Assembly (NCBI GenBank): GCA_028285205.1
Contig: JANQQA010000298.1
Span: forward strand, 1 to 64,000
Length of the DNA stretch: 64,000 nucleotides
Reading direction: 5' to 3'
Source of the DNA: Bythopirellula sp.
GTDB lineage: Bacteria > Planctomycetota > Planctomycetia > Pirellulales > Lacipirellulaceae
In this document: positions 7,433 through 16,581 of the stretch, one piece after another
How positions within the stretch are numbered: the stretch's first letter is position 1
Layout: each line of letters begins with the position of its first letter
Made by a program: the position numbers and the translations under genes
The notes under the pieces: generated by a model
The model's database searches: none
The model's input: the letters and a program-made list of their open reading frames with translations, nothing else
Told to the model about the DNA's origin: nothing

Positions 7433-9472
7433 ATGGCTACCTCCACGCGCTTGAGCTTGGACTGCAGAGCGACTCGCCTTCACCTGCTGGCGATTGCGCT
7501 AATCGTAGCGAGTTTGCCCGCCGGCTGTGTCTCGTCGCGGAACAAGTGGGTCACACTACGAGCCACGCCCCGCAACCCATTGTCGGAAACGCTCGGGCTT
7601 GTCGCGCGGTCAGGTCCCAAACCGACCGAACGCACCATCCAACTGCTGCGGCGCTACAACCTCGAAGAGGATCTCACCGCCAATCGGTCGGAACTACTCG
7701 CGCGGCTTAACCAGATCGATCAACAAGAGCCGAGACGGGTCAACGCCTACGCCTTGGCTGAACTGGCGTATGTTGGAGCAAAGCGCGAGGAACAGTCCAA
7801 AAACATCGACGAAGCGCTGGAGCTTTACGGCTCTTCGGTCGTCCACTCGTACCGTTACCTGTTTGACGAAAGGTATGCGGATCCATCCAACAAGTACGAT
7901 CCAAAATTCCGCCGCGCCTGTGATCTGTACAACGCTGCGCTGGAGGGCGCGCTACGGATCGTACAGACGAAGGGCAACTTACGCCCAGGGACGACTCAGG
8001 TTATCAAGACAGCAAATCACAATTGCCAGCTGGATATCTTGCTGAAGAGCCAGGATTGGCATGAGGGCGATTTCGATCACTTCGAGTTCGTGAGCGACTA
8101 CGAGGTGCACGGCCTACGAAATCATTACCACAACTTCGGCTTGGGCGTGCCGCTGATTGCCGTGCACAAACGTCACGATGAAGAAGAGTCGCACGAAGAA
8201 TTCTACCCGGCGGACCTGTCTTTCCCAGTGACTGCGTTCATGCGGGTCAAGATCGACCCCAATACCAACGAAGCGACAGGGCATGCGGTACTTGAACTGT
8301 ATGACCCCTTGAATCAACCGAGGATTCAAGTTGCCGGCGCGCATGTACCACTGGAAACTGATCTCAGCACGCCGCTCGCGCACACGCTGGCGCAGCCCGC
8401 GCTGGATGACAATACACTGTCGACGATCGGGCTGCTCAATACGGAGAAAGCCAAGGAACTTCGCGGCCTGTACATGCTCGAACCGTATCGACCGGAGAAA
8501 ATCCCGGTCGTCATGGTTCATGGGCTATGGTCTAGTCCGGTGACTTGGATGGAAATGTTCAACGATCTGCGGAGCGATCCGCTCGTCCGTCAGAACTTCC
8601 AGTTTTGGTTCTACCTCTATCCAACCGGCCAGCCGTTTTGGATGAGCGCAGCTGAGATGCGTGAAGATTTAGGGCGCATGCGGCACGTCGTCGATCCACA
8701 GGGTAGGGCACCCGCGCTTGACCAAATGATTCTCGTCGGCCACAGCATGGGTGGACTCGTTTCAAAGTTGCAAACCGTCGACAGCGGCAACGATTTTTGG
8801 AATACGCTCAGCGAACGCCCCTTCACCGAAGTCGAAGCCGACGAGGTACTCCGCGCGGGACTGGAGCGCACCTTCTTCTTTGACCCCAACCCATCCATTC
8901 GACGTGTGATCACGCTGGGCACACCGCACCGCGGCAGCGATTTCGCCAACGATACGACACGTTGGCTGGGGCGAAAAATCATCAAGATTCCCAGTATGCT
9001 GATGCAAGGGCGTCACCAGCTCATCGCACGCAATCCAGATTTCTTCCGGCCCGATGCTCCGCTGAACATTACCACGAGCATCGATGCCCTCGTGCCCGAC
9101 TCACCACTGTTGCCGGTGCTGCTCACCGCCCAAACGGGCGACTGGGTGCGCTTTCACAATGTTGCGGGCGACGTACCCAAGCGTGGCATAAAAGAGTGGT
9201 TCTCCAGTGAACGTGGTGACGGTGTCGTTACCCTAGCCAGTGCCCAACTGGAAAATGCGACATCACAAATCGTCGTGGAGGCCGATCATAGCCAGGTACA
9301 CCGCCATCCCCAGAGCATTCTGGAAGTGCGTCGCATCCTGATGCAGCATCTGGCCGAGTTGAACACCTTCCCCTACAACGGAGGCGTGCAACATGCCTCG
9401 GTAACCGCGCCACCTGCTCAGCCCCCGGTCGCAACTGCGATGCAAGCGCCCGTCGCGACGAACACCCAGTGA
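7433..9472 (+). CDS. Lipoprotein alpha/beta hydrolase (PGAP1/lipase-like)
   Basis: About 679 aa. The ATG at 7433 begins a signal peptide ending in a lipobox-like LPAGC, so it is probably a lipid-anchored exported protein; in-frame starts at 7394/7397 are possible. The N-terminal ~330 residues are not recognised. Then comes an alpha/beta-hydrolase core: IPVVMVHGLWSSPVTW (oxyanion loop), VGHSMGGLVS (nucleophile serine elbow), ITLGTPHRGSDF, and a late VEADHSQVHRHP region that supplies the probable catalytic histidine. The GTPHRGS motif is typical of PGAP1-like and triacylglycerol-lipase relatives. Substrate unknown. It is convergent with csrA at 9482, only 9 nt apart. Confidence 0.82.
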   Translation: MATSTRLSLDCRATRLHLLAIALIVASLPAGCVSSRNKWVTLRATPRNPLSETLGLVARSGPKPTERTIQLLRRYNLEEDLTANRSELLARLNQIDQQEPRRVNAYALAELAYVGAKREEQSKNIDEALELYGSSVVHSYRYLFDERYADPSNKYDPKFRRACDLYNAALEGALRIVQTKGNLRPGTTQVIKTANHNCQLDILLKSQDWHEGDFDHFEFVSDYEVHGLRNHYHNFGLGVPLIAVHKRHDEEESHEEFYPADLSFPVTAFMRVKIDPNTNEATGHAVLELYDPLNQPRIQVAGAHVPLETDLSTPLAHTLAQPALDDNTLSTIGLLNTEKAKELRGLYMLEPYRPEKIPVVMVHGLWSSPVTWMEMFNDLRSDPLVRQNFQFWFYLYPTGQPFWMSAAEMREDLGRMRHVVDPQGRAPALDQMILVGHSMGGLVSKLQTVDSGNDFWNTLSERPFTEVEADEVLRAGLERTFFFDPNPSIRRVITLGTPHRGSDFANDTTRWLGRKIIKIPSMLMQGRHQLIARNPDFFRPDAPLNITTSIDALVPDSPLLPVLLTAQTGDWVRFHNVAGDVPKRGIKEWFSSERGDGVVTLASAQLENATSQIVVEADHSQVHRHPQSILEVRRILMQHLAELNTFPYNGGVQHASVTAPPAQPPVATAMQAPVATNTQ

Positions 9473-9481
9473 CTTGCCACG

Positions 9482-9769
9482 TCAATCCATCACTCGGGTC
9501 AGTGAAGGTCGACACGAACGGGGAATACGGCCTTCGATGATCGTGTCGGAAGCCGCTTGGTCGGCGGTGACCGCTTCCTCCGGGTCGTCACAATGGATGT
9601 CGGCGCTGTCGTGGCCGCTATCGAAAGCCAGCTCACCACGCAAGACACTCACACTGCTGGGCGCTTCGATGCCCAGTCGTACCGACTTGCCTTTCATGCG
9701 AATGACGGTGATGGTGATGTTGTCGCCGATACGAATCTTTTCGCTTTGCTTCCGTGTTAATACCAACAT
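9482..9769 (-). CDS. csrA: Second CsrA paralogue, C-terminally extended
   Basis: The 95-aa product from the ATG at 9769 (AAGGGAG six nt upstream) begins MLVLTRKQSEKIRIG and has GIEAPSSVSVLRGEL, matching CsrA across the RNA-binding strands, including the key arginine. A ~35-residue tail (HDSADIHCDDPEEAVTAD) follows the core. The track extends upstream with 41 unlike residues, rejected here. It is only about half identical to the csrA at 4548, so the two are old paralogues or one was acquired. The Shine-Dalgarno contains GGA, a possible self-target. Confidence 0.92.
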   Translation of the reverse strand: MLVLTRKQSEKIRIGDNITITVIRMKGKSVRLGIEAPSSVSVLRGELAFDSGHDSADIHCDDPEEAVTADQAASDTIIEGRIPRSCRPSLTRVMD

Positions 9770-10070
9770 GGCACACTCCCTTGGTTGGTGAGAGAAGGTT
9801 CTTTTCTGTTCCGACAAGAAAAGAGTTTTTGGAGGTCGATTAGGTTCGTCCTCACGTTGACACGCACAGACAGTACGCATAGCCCATGCCAAAGGTGCGA
9901 GCGAATCCGCGTGAGTCGCGCATTTATTGGCTGGCTAACGAGTTACGTTTAAACCAGCATTGCCAGCATGTACACCCAAGTGGTGAACATTTACCAAGGA
10001 CTTTGTAACTCTTCCGCAAAGAGATGGCGGTTAGGCAAGATAGAGGGTCTCTAAGCCCGGCGTGGACTCA
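9770..10070. other. Intergenic region upstream of second csrA
   Basis: About 300 nt holding the presumed promoter and leader of the minus-strand csrA and the 3' flank of the UVR-motif gene. I found no RNA gene, repeat or clear terminator. Confidence 0.4.
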
Positions 10071-10811
10071 CTACTTTCCGCCGTGATGATCAATCCGATC
10101 GCGAAGCTCTGCCGCGAGTTCGTATTGTTCTGCAGCGATCGCGTCGGCCAACTGCTCCGTGAGGGTCGGGCCCAGTTCGTAGTGTTCTTTGACCGACTCG
10201 CGCATTTCGCGCAGCTTGATCACGAAGGCGTCCTCCTCAAAGTGCTCGGCCGCATCATGCTTTTCGAACACTGCTTCCATGTCCTTGAGGCCCTGATCGA
10301 TCAGATTGATCGCCGCCTCGGGATCCGACTCCTCAAGCTGAATGAGTGCTAGCGCCTGTATTTTGTGGAACAGCACAAATGGTCGGTACTGCTCGTGCAA
10401 CAATGCCCATTCGTCGTCGGGCGCGTAGGCTGAGCTGAAGTCCATCAATGACAGCGTATGCTGCGCATCTTTGGCAGCCTCTTCATAGCGTTTGAGCGTC
10501 AGCCAGCAAATCCGCCGATGGTAGAACTGATAGAACTCGCGGTCAATTTCGATGCAGCGATCTTCATCGAGCTGAAACTTTTCGCCCTCCGCAAACGAGA
10601 GTGCCGCGAGATAATCGTAGTAGGTGGCTGAACCCTCGAAACTCGCGCCGTCAGGGCGTCCGCTGACTTCCATCTGAATGATGCCCATGTCGACCCGCAT
10701 CTGCAACAGTTCGCGTCCGTCTGATCCTTGGATTTGGCGCACAAGAATCTGACCTGTGGAAAAGGGCCAGTCATTGAGCAAATCGTCGATGTGCTGTGGT
10801 CGGTCGGACAT
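10071..10811 (-). CDS. UvrB/UvrC-motif (UVR) domain protein
   Basis: The 246-aa soluble protein ends with LTEQLADAIAAEQYELAAELRDRID, a textbook UVR helix-hairpin as found in UvrB, UvrC, ClpC and McsA-type proteins, where it mediates protein contacts. The preceding ~200 residues are largely helical with repeated aromatic positions (EFYQFYHRRICWLTLKRY, HEQYRPFVLFHKIQALALI) and resemble a TPR-like solenoid. No nuclease or ATPase motif is present, so it is a UVR-containing adaptor rather than UvrB/C itself. It stands alone, 235 nt from the hemerythrin-like gene on the same strand. Confidence 0.75.
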   Translation of the reverse strand: MSDRPQHIDDLLNDWPFSTGQILVRQIQGSDGRELLQMRVDMGIIQMEVSGRPDGASFEGSATYYDYLAALSFAEGEKFQLDEDRCIEIDREFYQFYHRRICWLTLKRYEEAAKDAQHTLSLMDFSSAYAPDDEWALLHEQYRPFVLFHKIQALALIQLEESDPEAAINLIDQGLKDMEAVFEKHDAAEHFEEDAFVIKLREMRESVKEHYELGPTLTEQLADAIAAEQYELAAELRDRIDHHGGK

Positions 10812-11046
10812 AGTGCGTCGAAAGCTTCAAGATCAAAGGCCTGCAGCGGGCTCTTCAATTATAACTCAAGCTTCGACGGGTGAAAAATAGCGCTCACCAC
10901 AACATCGTCCGATTATGCGCAGACTTGGCGAGGCTCATAGCACGATCAGACGGCCGGTCAACCCGTCCAAGCGACGGAGATCGCATTGACACCGAGATTT
11001 TTGGTTTGGACAGCGTACGCGGCCGTCCTCCCAAAGCCGAACCACT

Positions 11047-11511
11047 CTAGCCTTCGCCACCTTCATCAAACAGCAGCGATTCCTGCAGCAACTCCACCTC
11101 TTCGAGGTCGTGCCGATCGACGTGTTCTAGCAGCGCGGTGATATCTTCGCAGAGTTGCTTGAACAAATCTGGCTGGAATTCCGTGAGGACCTCCACTTGA
11201 GGAACCAGGTGATGAATCTCCAAACGAAACTGATCGTGCTCTCGGCGCAGATGCTCAACTCGTTCTGCCAATTGGGGTTTCGTATCAATAACGAAATCCA
11301 TGTATCCGTCTCGCTCTTCGATATCCATCAAACGTTCCAGATGCCGCTGAAACGATTTGAGCGTAAACTGCACACTCGACAGTTTTCGCGCCAGACCAAC
11401 GGTCGGAACTTGCCAGCCTAGCGTGACACGCAAAGCTGCTTTGACGTGGTCCAGAATCTGGTGTTCCATCCATGCGACATTCGCCGTGGATTGTGTATCA
11501 ATTCCTTGCAT
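11047..11511 (-). CDS. Hemerythrin-like four-helix protein
   Basis: The ATG at 11511 is preceded by AGGAGG seven nt upstream, a strong signal; the track's longer start lacks one. The 154-aa product is all-helical with histidine/acid pairs spaced as in hemerythrin HHE proteins: MEHQILDH, QRHLERLMDIEE, RREHDQFRLEIHH, EHVDRHDLEE. These could bind a di-iron centre used for oxygen, NO or redox sensing. The fit is by pattern only, since the spacing is not canonical throughout. No neighbouring partner suggests the signal it reads. Confidence 0.6.
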   Translation of the reverse strand: MQGIDTQSTANVAWMEHQILDHVKAALRVTLGWQVPTVGLARKLSSVQFTLKSFQRHLERLMDIEERDGYMDFVIDTKPQLAERVEHLRREHDQFRLEIHHLVPQVEVLTEFQPDLFKQLCEDITALLEHVDRHDLEEVELLQESLLFDEGGEG

Positions 11512-12005
11512 TGCATGCCCTCCTGAAAAGCTGGAGATAGGCACGTGAGTGCCAATCCTGTCATCGGTGCCACCGCCTGTCGGAGACACTCGCACTCATC
11601 CGAAGATTACGCGATGCCAACGCTACACCCCACCCCACCGTCGCGTCAGTCGCGCAGGCTTGTCGGCCCACTCGATCTTCGTGCCTCGACCACCTGCTCA
11701 CCCCGCACACGGTTGTGCTCGCCAGTGGGTCGTCCGCCGCGGCCTCTGAGCTTTCTTCCGTCTTGCTGACCGGCGAGCCAGCGCACGGGAAATCAGTGCC
11801 AAATTCCACGAAGCGGAGAAATGATGTGCATCAATGAAGCGGCCGCCGCGTTGGCACCAGATAAGTACCATAAGAGTACCTTCAGCTGCGGTCGCCTGTC
11901 TATCCTTCCCCTCACCAGAAGTAACCAACGTTCGTCGAGTCCCGGACGCAACTCCTTGGCATCGCTGGATTTGCGCGACGAACACTAATTCCTCGCCCCA
12001 CTGCG
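11512..12005. other. Intergenic, no supported gene
   Basis: About 490 nt between the 3' end of the rescue-factor gene and the hemerythrin-like gene, both minus strand. The small ORFs are Arg/Ser/Pro-rich and lack ribosome-binding sites. No structured RNA or repeat was recognised. Confidence 0.4.
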
Positions 12006-12440
12006 CTAATCATCCCTCCCGGGGCGGAATTGACGACGTTTCTTTCGCTCCGAAGACTGGCGTTTCGATTGGAGGCGACGCTCCACGGCCGCGCGCGACG
12101 GACGGGACTTTTTCCGTGGCCGCTGCACCACCATCGCGGCGAGGATCAGCTGTCTCAGTTTTTCGTAGCAGTCGTTGATATTGCGCAGCTGATTCCGTGT
12201 ACGATCGCTCGACAGGACGACTTCACCCACGTTGTTCAGTCGCTGGGCATGCGTTTGACGGAAGCGAGCTTTGACCTCGTCTGGCACGCTCAAGCTTTGG
12301 TCCAAATTCCAGCGCAGCACGGCTTTCGTGTTGACTTTGTTCACATTCTGGCCGCCCGGCCCTGTACTCCGCGCGAACGTGAGCGTGAATTCGTTGGCGG
12401 GTATCTGCAGTCGAGAGTCGACGACTAAGGCGCGGGCCAT
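12006..12440 (-). CDS. arfB: ArfB-type alternative ribosome-rescue peptidyl-tRNA hydrolase
   Basis: The 144-aa protein has the release-factor GGQ motif (STGPGGQNVNKVNTKAVLRW) followed by a strongly basic tail (KKSRPSRAAVERRLQSKRQ), the combination that defines ArfB/YaeJ/ICT1. The tail enters the empty mRNA channel of stalled ribosomes and the GGQ domain hydrolyses the peptidyl-tRNA. It lacks the codon-recognition domains of RF1/RF2. The start lies 8 nt after the stop of the sugar isomerase gene on the same strand, so the two are probably co-transcribed though functionally unrelated. Confidence 0.9.
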   Translation of the reverse strand: MARALVVDSRLQIPANEFTLTFARSTGPGGQNVNKVNTKAVLRWNLDQSLSVPDEVKARFRQTHAQRLNNVGEVVLSSDRTRNQLRNINDCYEKLRQLILAAMVVQRPRKKSRPSRAAVERRLQSKRQSSERKKRRQFRPGRDD

Positions 12441-12448
12441 GAAAACAC

Positions 12449-13273
12449 TTACTGCCTGCCAACCGGTGCAAGCAAATCGTTGAATGCCAGCCGCGAATTG
12501 GTCAGCAAGTTGTCGTAGTCAGCCAACTCAATGTCTTGTCCGATGAGTTCCACATCGAAATCACCCGCATAGCCGGCCTCCAGCAGACCGTTGATGATCT
12601 CCGACAGCGGTACGACTCCACAGCCGAGTTGGCAACGATCTTGATCGATGTTGTGAGCCGTTAATCGATCGCCTAGTTGCACTAACGCTGTGTGGGGCAC
12701 GATCTCGGCCAGGTTCTCTAAGATCGATCGATCATGCCCGAAGTGATAGACGTCGAACACCATCTTGAGGTGCTCGGAACGAAAGCTCTCAACGAGGTTG
12801 ATCGTAGAACGCAGATCGGTCAAGAAAGTCCATTCGTCGGCACATGCGGGATGCATGGGCTCAATCGCTAAAGTGACCTCAGCGTCTTCCGCCAGCACGA
12901 GCAGTTTCTCGATGGCCGCAAACAACAGCCTGCGGGCGTGACGAAAGGTATGATTGTTACGACCGCCTGTATAGACCACCAAGCAGTTCGCGTTCATCGC
13001 ACCAGCTAGGCGCACGGCGTGAGCTGCATCGTCGATTGCCTCCTCCAGGCTGCGACCGTCGCTCCCAGTAAAACCACCTGCCCACAATAGGTTGGTTACC
13101 TTCAAGCCGCTTTCGGCAAGCAAGTCGATGCCATCTTCTTCGCCGTAGTCGCTGAGCTTCTGTCGCCAAACGCCGATCGCTTCGTACCCGGCCTCGCAGT
13201 ATCTACTCACATCCTCGGCAAACGACCAACGATAGGTGGTCACTTCGCTCATCGAAAGTCGGGGCAATTGCAT
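12449..13273 (-). CDS. Sugar phosphate isomerase/epimerase-like TIM-barrel protein
   Basis: The 274-aa protein fits the AP-endonuclease-2 / xylose-isomerase-like TIM-barrel family. Metal-ligand strands appear as LAIEPMHP (glutamate), MVFDVYHFGH (aspartate and histidine) and FDVELIGQD (C-terminal glutamate), with VVYTGGRNNHT on an earlier strand. Relatives isomerise or epimerise keto-sugars or inositols using a divalent metal. The substrate cannot be specified, and such genes are heavily expanded in planctomycetes. It is first in a two-gene unit with arfB. Confidence 0.82.
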   Translation of the reverse strand: MQLPRLSMSEVTTYRWSFAEDVSRYCEAGYEAIGVWRQKLSDYGEEDGIDLLAESGLKVTNLLWAGGFTGSDGRSLEEAIDDAAHAVRLAGAMNANCLVVYTGGRNNHTFRHARRLLFAAIEKLLVLAEDAEVTLAIEPMHPACADEWTFLTDLRSTINLVESFRSEHLKMVFDVYHFGHDRSILENLAEIVPHTALVQLGDRLTAHNIDQDRCQLGCGVVPLSEIINGLLEAGYAGDFDVELIGQDIELADYDNLLTNSRLAFNDLLAPVGRQ

Positions 13274-13958
13274 TATTAGTGGCTTTCCCTGCTGTCAGCT
13301 TCGTGGCGACAATGGACTTGTCGTCACCCCACACGGACCTCGAACACGATCGGACTAATCTCCCTGCGACATACGAAGACTGCGATGCGCAAAGCGATTT
13401 TTTAGTCGAACGGATGAGTATGTGAAAATGCTCCGCGACTGTAAAGCTGGACTCGGCCGGAGACTGCTACTTCTATAATCTGCTAGCATTGCCGACGAAA
13501 ACGCGGCATTGGAGTGTTGCTGATTTGCGCATATGCATGAGTGAGCTTACGTTTTTCTTGCTCACCCCTCTTGCTCGGTAGTCAATTCGTGATAAGTTGT
13601 ATTGAGAAGGTGGGTTGCCGCATCAGCAGGTACGGTTGCCGTTGAGAAGGCCGTTGCTCGAGTTGAGCCAACCACTTTTGCTTGGCTATTCAACCAAGTG
13701 AATGGGCGACCAGGGTGCAATACCTGGGGGTTGTCATACCACCTTCTTGATGGGGATGGATCACCGCAGACTGGGATCAGGCTGTGGGCACTGGTGATTC
13801 AAGGCACAGATACACGGCGCCGCCACCAAGGCTGCTTTGCTTGTGGTTGTTTCGCGAACGGAATATTACCCAAGCAAGCATCGCGACGCGAACGTATCTG
13901 TTGCAAGTCAGTCAGATCGTCCTTTTCGTGCCTCGAAAGTCGAGGCGGAGAACACCGC
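13274..13958. promoter_or_regulatory. Long leader upstream of response regulator
   Basis: About 685 nt between divergent genes. An ORF continues upstream in frame from the response regulator to 13602, but its residues are Cys/Arg/Trp-rich and unlike protein. Small inverted repeats occur: GTGAGC at 13541 with GCTCAC at 13560, and AGCCAA...TTGGCT near 13666-13687. A TATAAT-like hexamer lies near 13475 without a matched -35. No known RNA was recognised. Confidence 0.3.
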
Positions 13959-14591
13959 ATGTCTACTCGGCTGCTCATTGCCGACGATCACCCCGCTGTG
14001 CGGGCGGGATTGCGATCCATGGTTGCCGGTAGTGGAATCGAGATCGTGGCGGAAGCGGGCAACGGTAACGAAGCCCTCGAGGCAGCTGCCCGTTGTTCCC
14101 CAACGGTGATCATGCTGGACGTGCGTATGCCCGAAAGCGACGGAATTGCTTGCCTGGGGCGTTTACGCGCAGAAATGCCTGATATCCCCGTGCTGATGTT
14201 CAGCGCATTTGACAACCCGACCTATGTGGCGCGAGCGGTTGCCTTGGGTGCTGCTGGTTATCTGGTGAAAACTGCCGGCCGCGACGAACTATTGTCAGCC
14301 ATCCAGCGTGTCGCCGCCGGCGAGACAATCTGGACGCGCGAGGAGCTGCGGCGCGTGACAGGCGCCCTTTCCACACCGAGAATCTCGGTCGATCTGGAAG
14401 TACCGCTGACCAAGCGCGAAAGCGAAGTCCTCAAGCAACTCGCGCTGGGCCTGAGTAACAAGGAAATCGCGCTCGCCCTGTCGATCAGCTACGAAACGGT
14501 CAAGGAACACGTGCAGCACATCCTGCGCAAGGTCGGCGTCTCTGATCGTACGCAAGCCGCCGTGTGGGCGGTGCGCAAGGGTCTCGTGTAG
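13959..14591 (+). CDS. NarL/FixJ-family two-component response regulator
   Basis: The product is 210 aa from the ATG at 13959 (GGAG 8 nt upstream). Receiver domain: acidic pair in IADDHPAVRAG, phospho-acceptor D54 in VIMLDVRMPESDG, and the conserved lysine in GYLVKTAG. A LuxR-type helix-turn-helix follows (LTKRESEVLKQLALGLSNKE, ISYETVKEHVQHILRKVGVS). It should be a phosphorylation-controlled transcription factor. No histidine kinase is adjacent, so it is an orphan here. The TerB/AAA+ gene starts 56 nt downstream on the same strand and may be co-expressed. Confidence 0.92.
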   Translation: MSTRLLIADDHPAVRAGLRSMVAGSGIEIVAEAGNGNEALEAAARCSPTVIMLDVRMPESDGIACLGRLRAEMPDIPVLMFSAFDNPTYVARAVALGAAGYLVKTAGRDELLSAIQRVAAGETIWTREELRRVTGALSTPRISVDLEVPLTKRESEVLKQLALGLSNKEIALALSISYETVKEHVQHILRKVGVSDRTQAAVWAVRKGLV

Positions 14592-14647
14592 GCGGGCGCC
14601 CCTCGCACGGCTCCCGTTCGCTTGCTATTGTTGCTCAGAATTCGATA

Positions 14648-16438
14648 ATGAGCCGCATGGCTAAGTTCGAATTCCCCGATCTCCCATCTCACTTTCGGCA
14701 ACTCTTGGGTGATTGCCGCGACCTGTACGTATCCAGCGCGCAGCGGATCGTCAATGAACACCCCGACATGTTGCCGGAGACGCCCGATCACTTCATCAGA
14801 TTGATGGACGACTTGCATCGGGCGTTGGTCGTGAAGATCTTCATCACGATCTGCGAGGCCGATCGCCGCTGGAGCAAGAACGAGAAGTTCCTCGCCGAGG
14901 TGTTGGTGTTCCACCTCTGGAGCCAATGGCTCAACGACGAACCACTGAAGGCCGCCATCGCTCAGATGTCGGAGAAGGCAACCAAGCTGAAGTGGTATGC
15001 GCTGGTTCGCCCGTTCGACCAAATCGCCCCGCTCCGCGATCGCATCGGGGAGTTAGAGACCATCGTCACGCGTCTGGCCAACATCATCGCACGGGCCGAC
15101 GGACCAATCCGTGAGGGCGAGGCGGCCCACATCAAGATGATTCAAGAAGAGTTGTTCTTGCACCTCCGCCAGATTCCCATCGACGAGGTGGAGCAGCGAG
15201 AGAACGCTCACGAAGCCCGCATCGAAGCAATCAAGAAGATCCTCCATGACGCGAACAAGCTGCCCGACACTCACGCCAGCAATTCGGGCGCAACCTCCAC
15301 ACCCGCTCAGTCGACCGCCACCCAAACCGATCCGGCCAAAGTGAAGGTCGAAATCGAAACGGCCGAGCATAAAAAGGCCGCTGAACCAACCAAGCTGACC
15401 CTTGAAGAAGCACTCGCCGAACTCGACAAGCTGGTGGGGCTCAGCAACATTAAACACGAAGTTCGCACATTGGCGAACTTCCTCAAGGTTCAAAAGCAAC
15501 GCGAGTCGGCTGGACTGCCCAGCACGAAGCTCAGTCTGCACATGGTGTTCAATGGCAACCCCGGTACTGGCAAGACCACCGTCGCGCGCATTGTGGGCAA
15601 GGTGTTTGGCGCGATGGGAGTACTCACCAAAGGCCACCTCATCGAGACCGATCGCTCGGGGCTCGTGGCCGAGTACGCCGGTCAGACAGGCCCCAAGACC
15701 AACAAGAAAATCGACGAAGCCCTCGACGGCGTGCTGTTCATCGACGAGGCCTACACGCTCATCTCTGCCGAAGGTGAAGACCCCTTCGGTCACGAAGCAG
15801 TGCAGACTTTGCTCAAACGCATGGAAGACGATCGCAAGCGGCTCGTGGTGATTCTAGCCGGCTATCCTCGTGAAATGGAAGCCTTGCTGCGCTCCAACCC
15901 CGGACTCTCTTCGCGGTTCAGTCGGCACCTGGAGTTCGTCGATTACACTCCGTTGGAGCTGTCCCAGATCTTCGGCCTGATGTGCGATAAGAATCATTAC
16001 AAGCTCACACCTCTGGCACGCGCGAAAGTCATCGTCGGTCTCGATTATCTGTACCAGCGGCGTGGGCCACACTTTGGCAATGGACGCACCTCGCGTAACG
16101 TTTTCGAGCACGCGATCCGCCGCATGGCAAATCGCATCGCCGACATCACTGACCTCACCGTCGAGCAGCTCACAACTCTGGAAGCCGAGGACATCGAGTT
16201 CAAGAAGGTTCCCGACGATGTCTTCGAACGTTCGGCTGATGACGAGTCGCTCCGATTCCACATCGAGTGTCCCGAATGCGATTTCGACAAAGATGTTCCC
16301 CATACGTTCTTGGGACAGAGTGTCCGTTGTCCGAAGTGTGATCACGACTTCAATGCCGACTGGGGGTCGATTACGCACACGGAAGACGGTGCCGCCGACG
16401 AGCTTCCGGTACCGGCGGACGCGGACGATGAGCCGTAG
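14648..16438 (+). CDS. TerB-like / CbxX-type AAA+ ATPase / zinc-ribbon fusion
   Basis: The product is 596 aa from the ATG at 14648. Residues ~10-180 are helical with a TerB-like pattern (FITICEADRRWSKNEKFLAE, LANIIARADGPIREGEA). A charged Ala/Thr/Pro linker follows. Residues ~250-500 are a CbxX/CfxQ/SpoVK-type AAA+ domain: GNPGTGKTTVARIVGKVFG (Walker A, ~302), GVLFIDEAYTL (Walker B, ~361), a sensor region in VVILAGYP, and an arginine-finger region SSRFSRHLEF. The last ~60 residues form a zinc ribbon with paired CPEC and CPKC motifs. TerB links to membrane stress complexes and CbxX ATPases remodel target enzymes; the client of this fusion is unknown. Confidence 0.87.
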   Translation: MSRMAKFEFPDLPSHFRQLLGDCRDLYVSSAQRIVNEHPDMLPETPDHFIRLMDDLHRALVVKIFITICEADRRWSKNEKFLAEVLVFHLWSQWLNDEPLKAAIAQMSEKATKLKWYALVRPFDQIAPLRDRIGELETIVTRLANIIARADGPIREGEAAHIKMIQEELFLHLRQIPIDEVEQRENAHEARIEAIKKILHDANKLPDTHASNSGATSTPAQSTATQTDPAKVKVEIETAEHKKAAEPTKLTLEEALAELDKLVGLSNIKHEVRTLANFLKVQKQRESAGLPSTKLSLHMVFNGNPGTGKTTVARIVGKVFGAMGVLTKGHLIETDRSGLVAEYAGQTGPKTNKKIDEALDGVLFIDEAYTLISAEGEDPFGHEAVQTLLKRMEDDRKRLVVILAGYPREMEALLRSNPGLSSRFSRHLEFVDYTPLELSQIFGLMCDKNHYKLTPLARAKVIVGLDYLYQRRGPHFGNGRTSRNVFEHAIRRMANRIADITDLTVEQLTTLEAEDIEFKKVPDDVFERSADDESLRFHIECPECDFDKDVPHTFLGQSVRCPKCDHDFNADWGSITHTEDGAADELPVPADADDEP

Positions 16439-16581
16439 CAGATGTGCGGAATATTGCGGTGGAATAGGCCTGCAATCCCGGCTTTCATAGCCTGGCGCAT
16501 CACATGTTCATGAACTTGAATTATCATGGACTTCGGCTTCGACGCCCCTTGTGTAGTGTTCTTTCCGGTTGACCAACTGTT

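Noticed and set aside
13660-13690. Third copy of the structured element, based on the shared 12-mer AACCACTTTTGC
   Set aside because: The partner motifs GCAAAA, GACTTTTG and CAAAAGTC are absent at the required spacings; the match is isolated.
13602-13958. Upstream in-frame extension of the response regulator
   Set aside because: 119 residues of non-protein-like composition; receiver domain and ribosome site fix the start at 13959.
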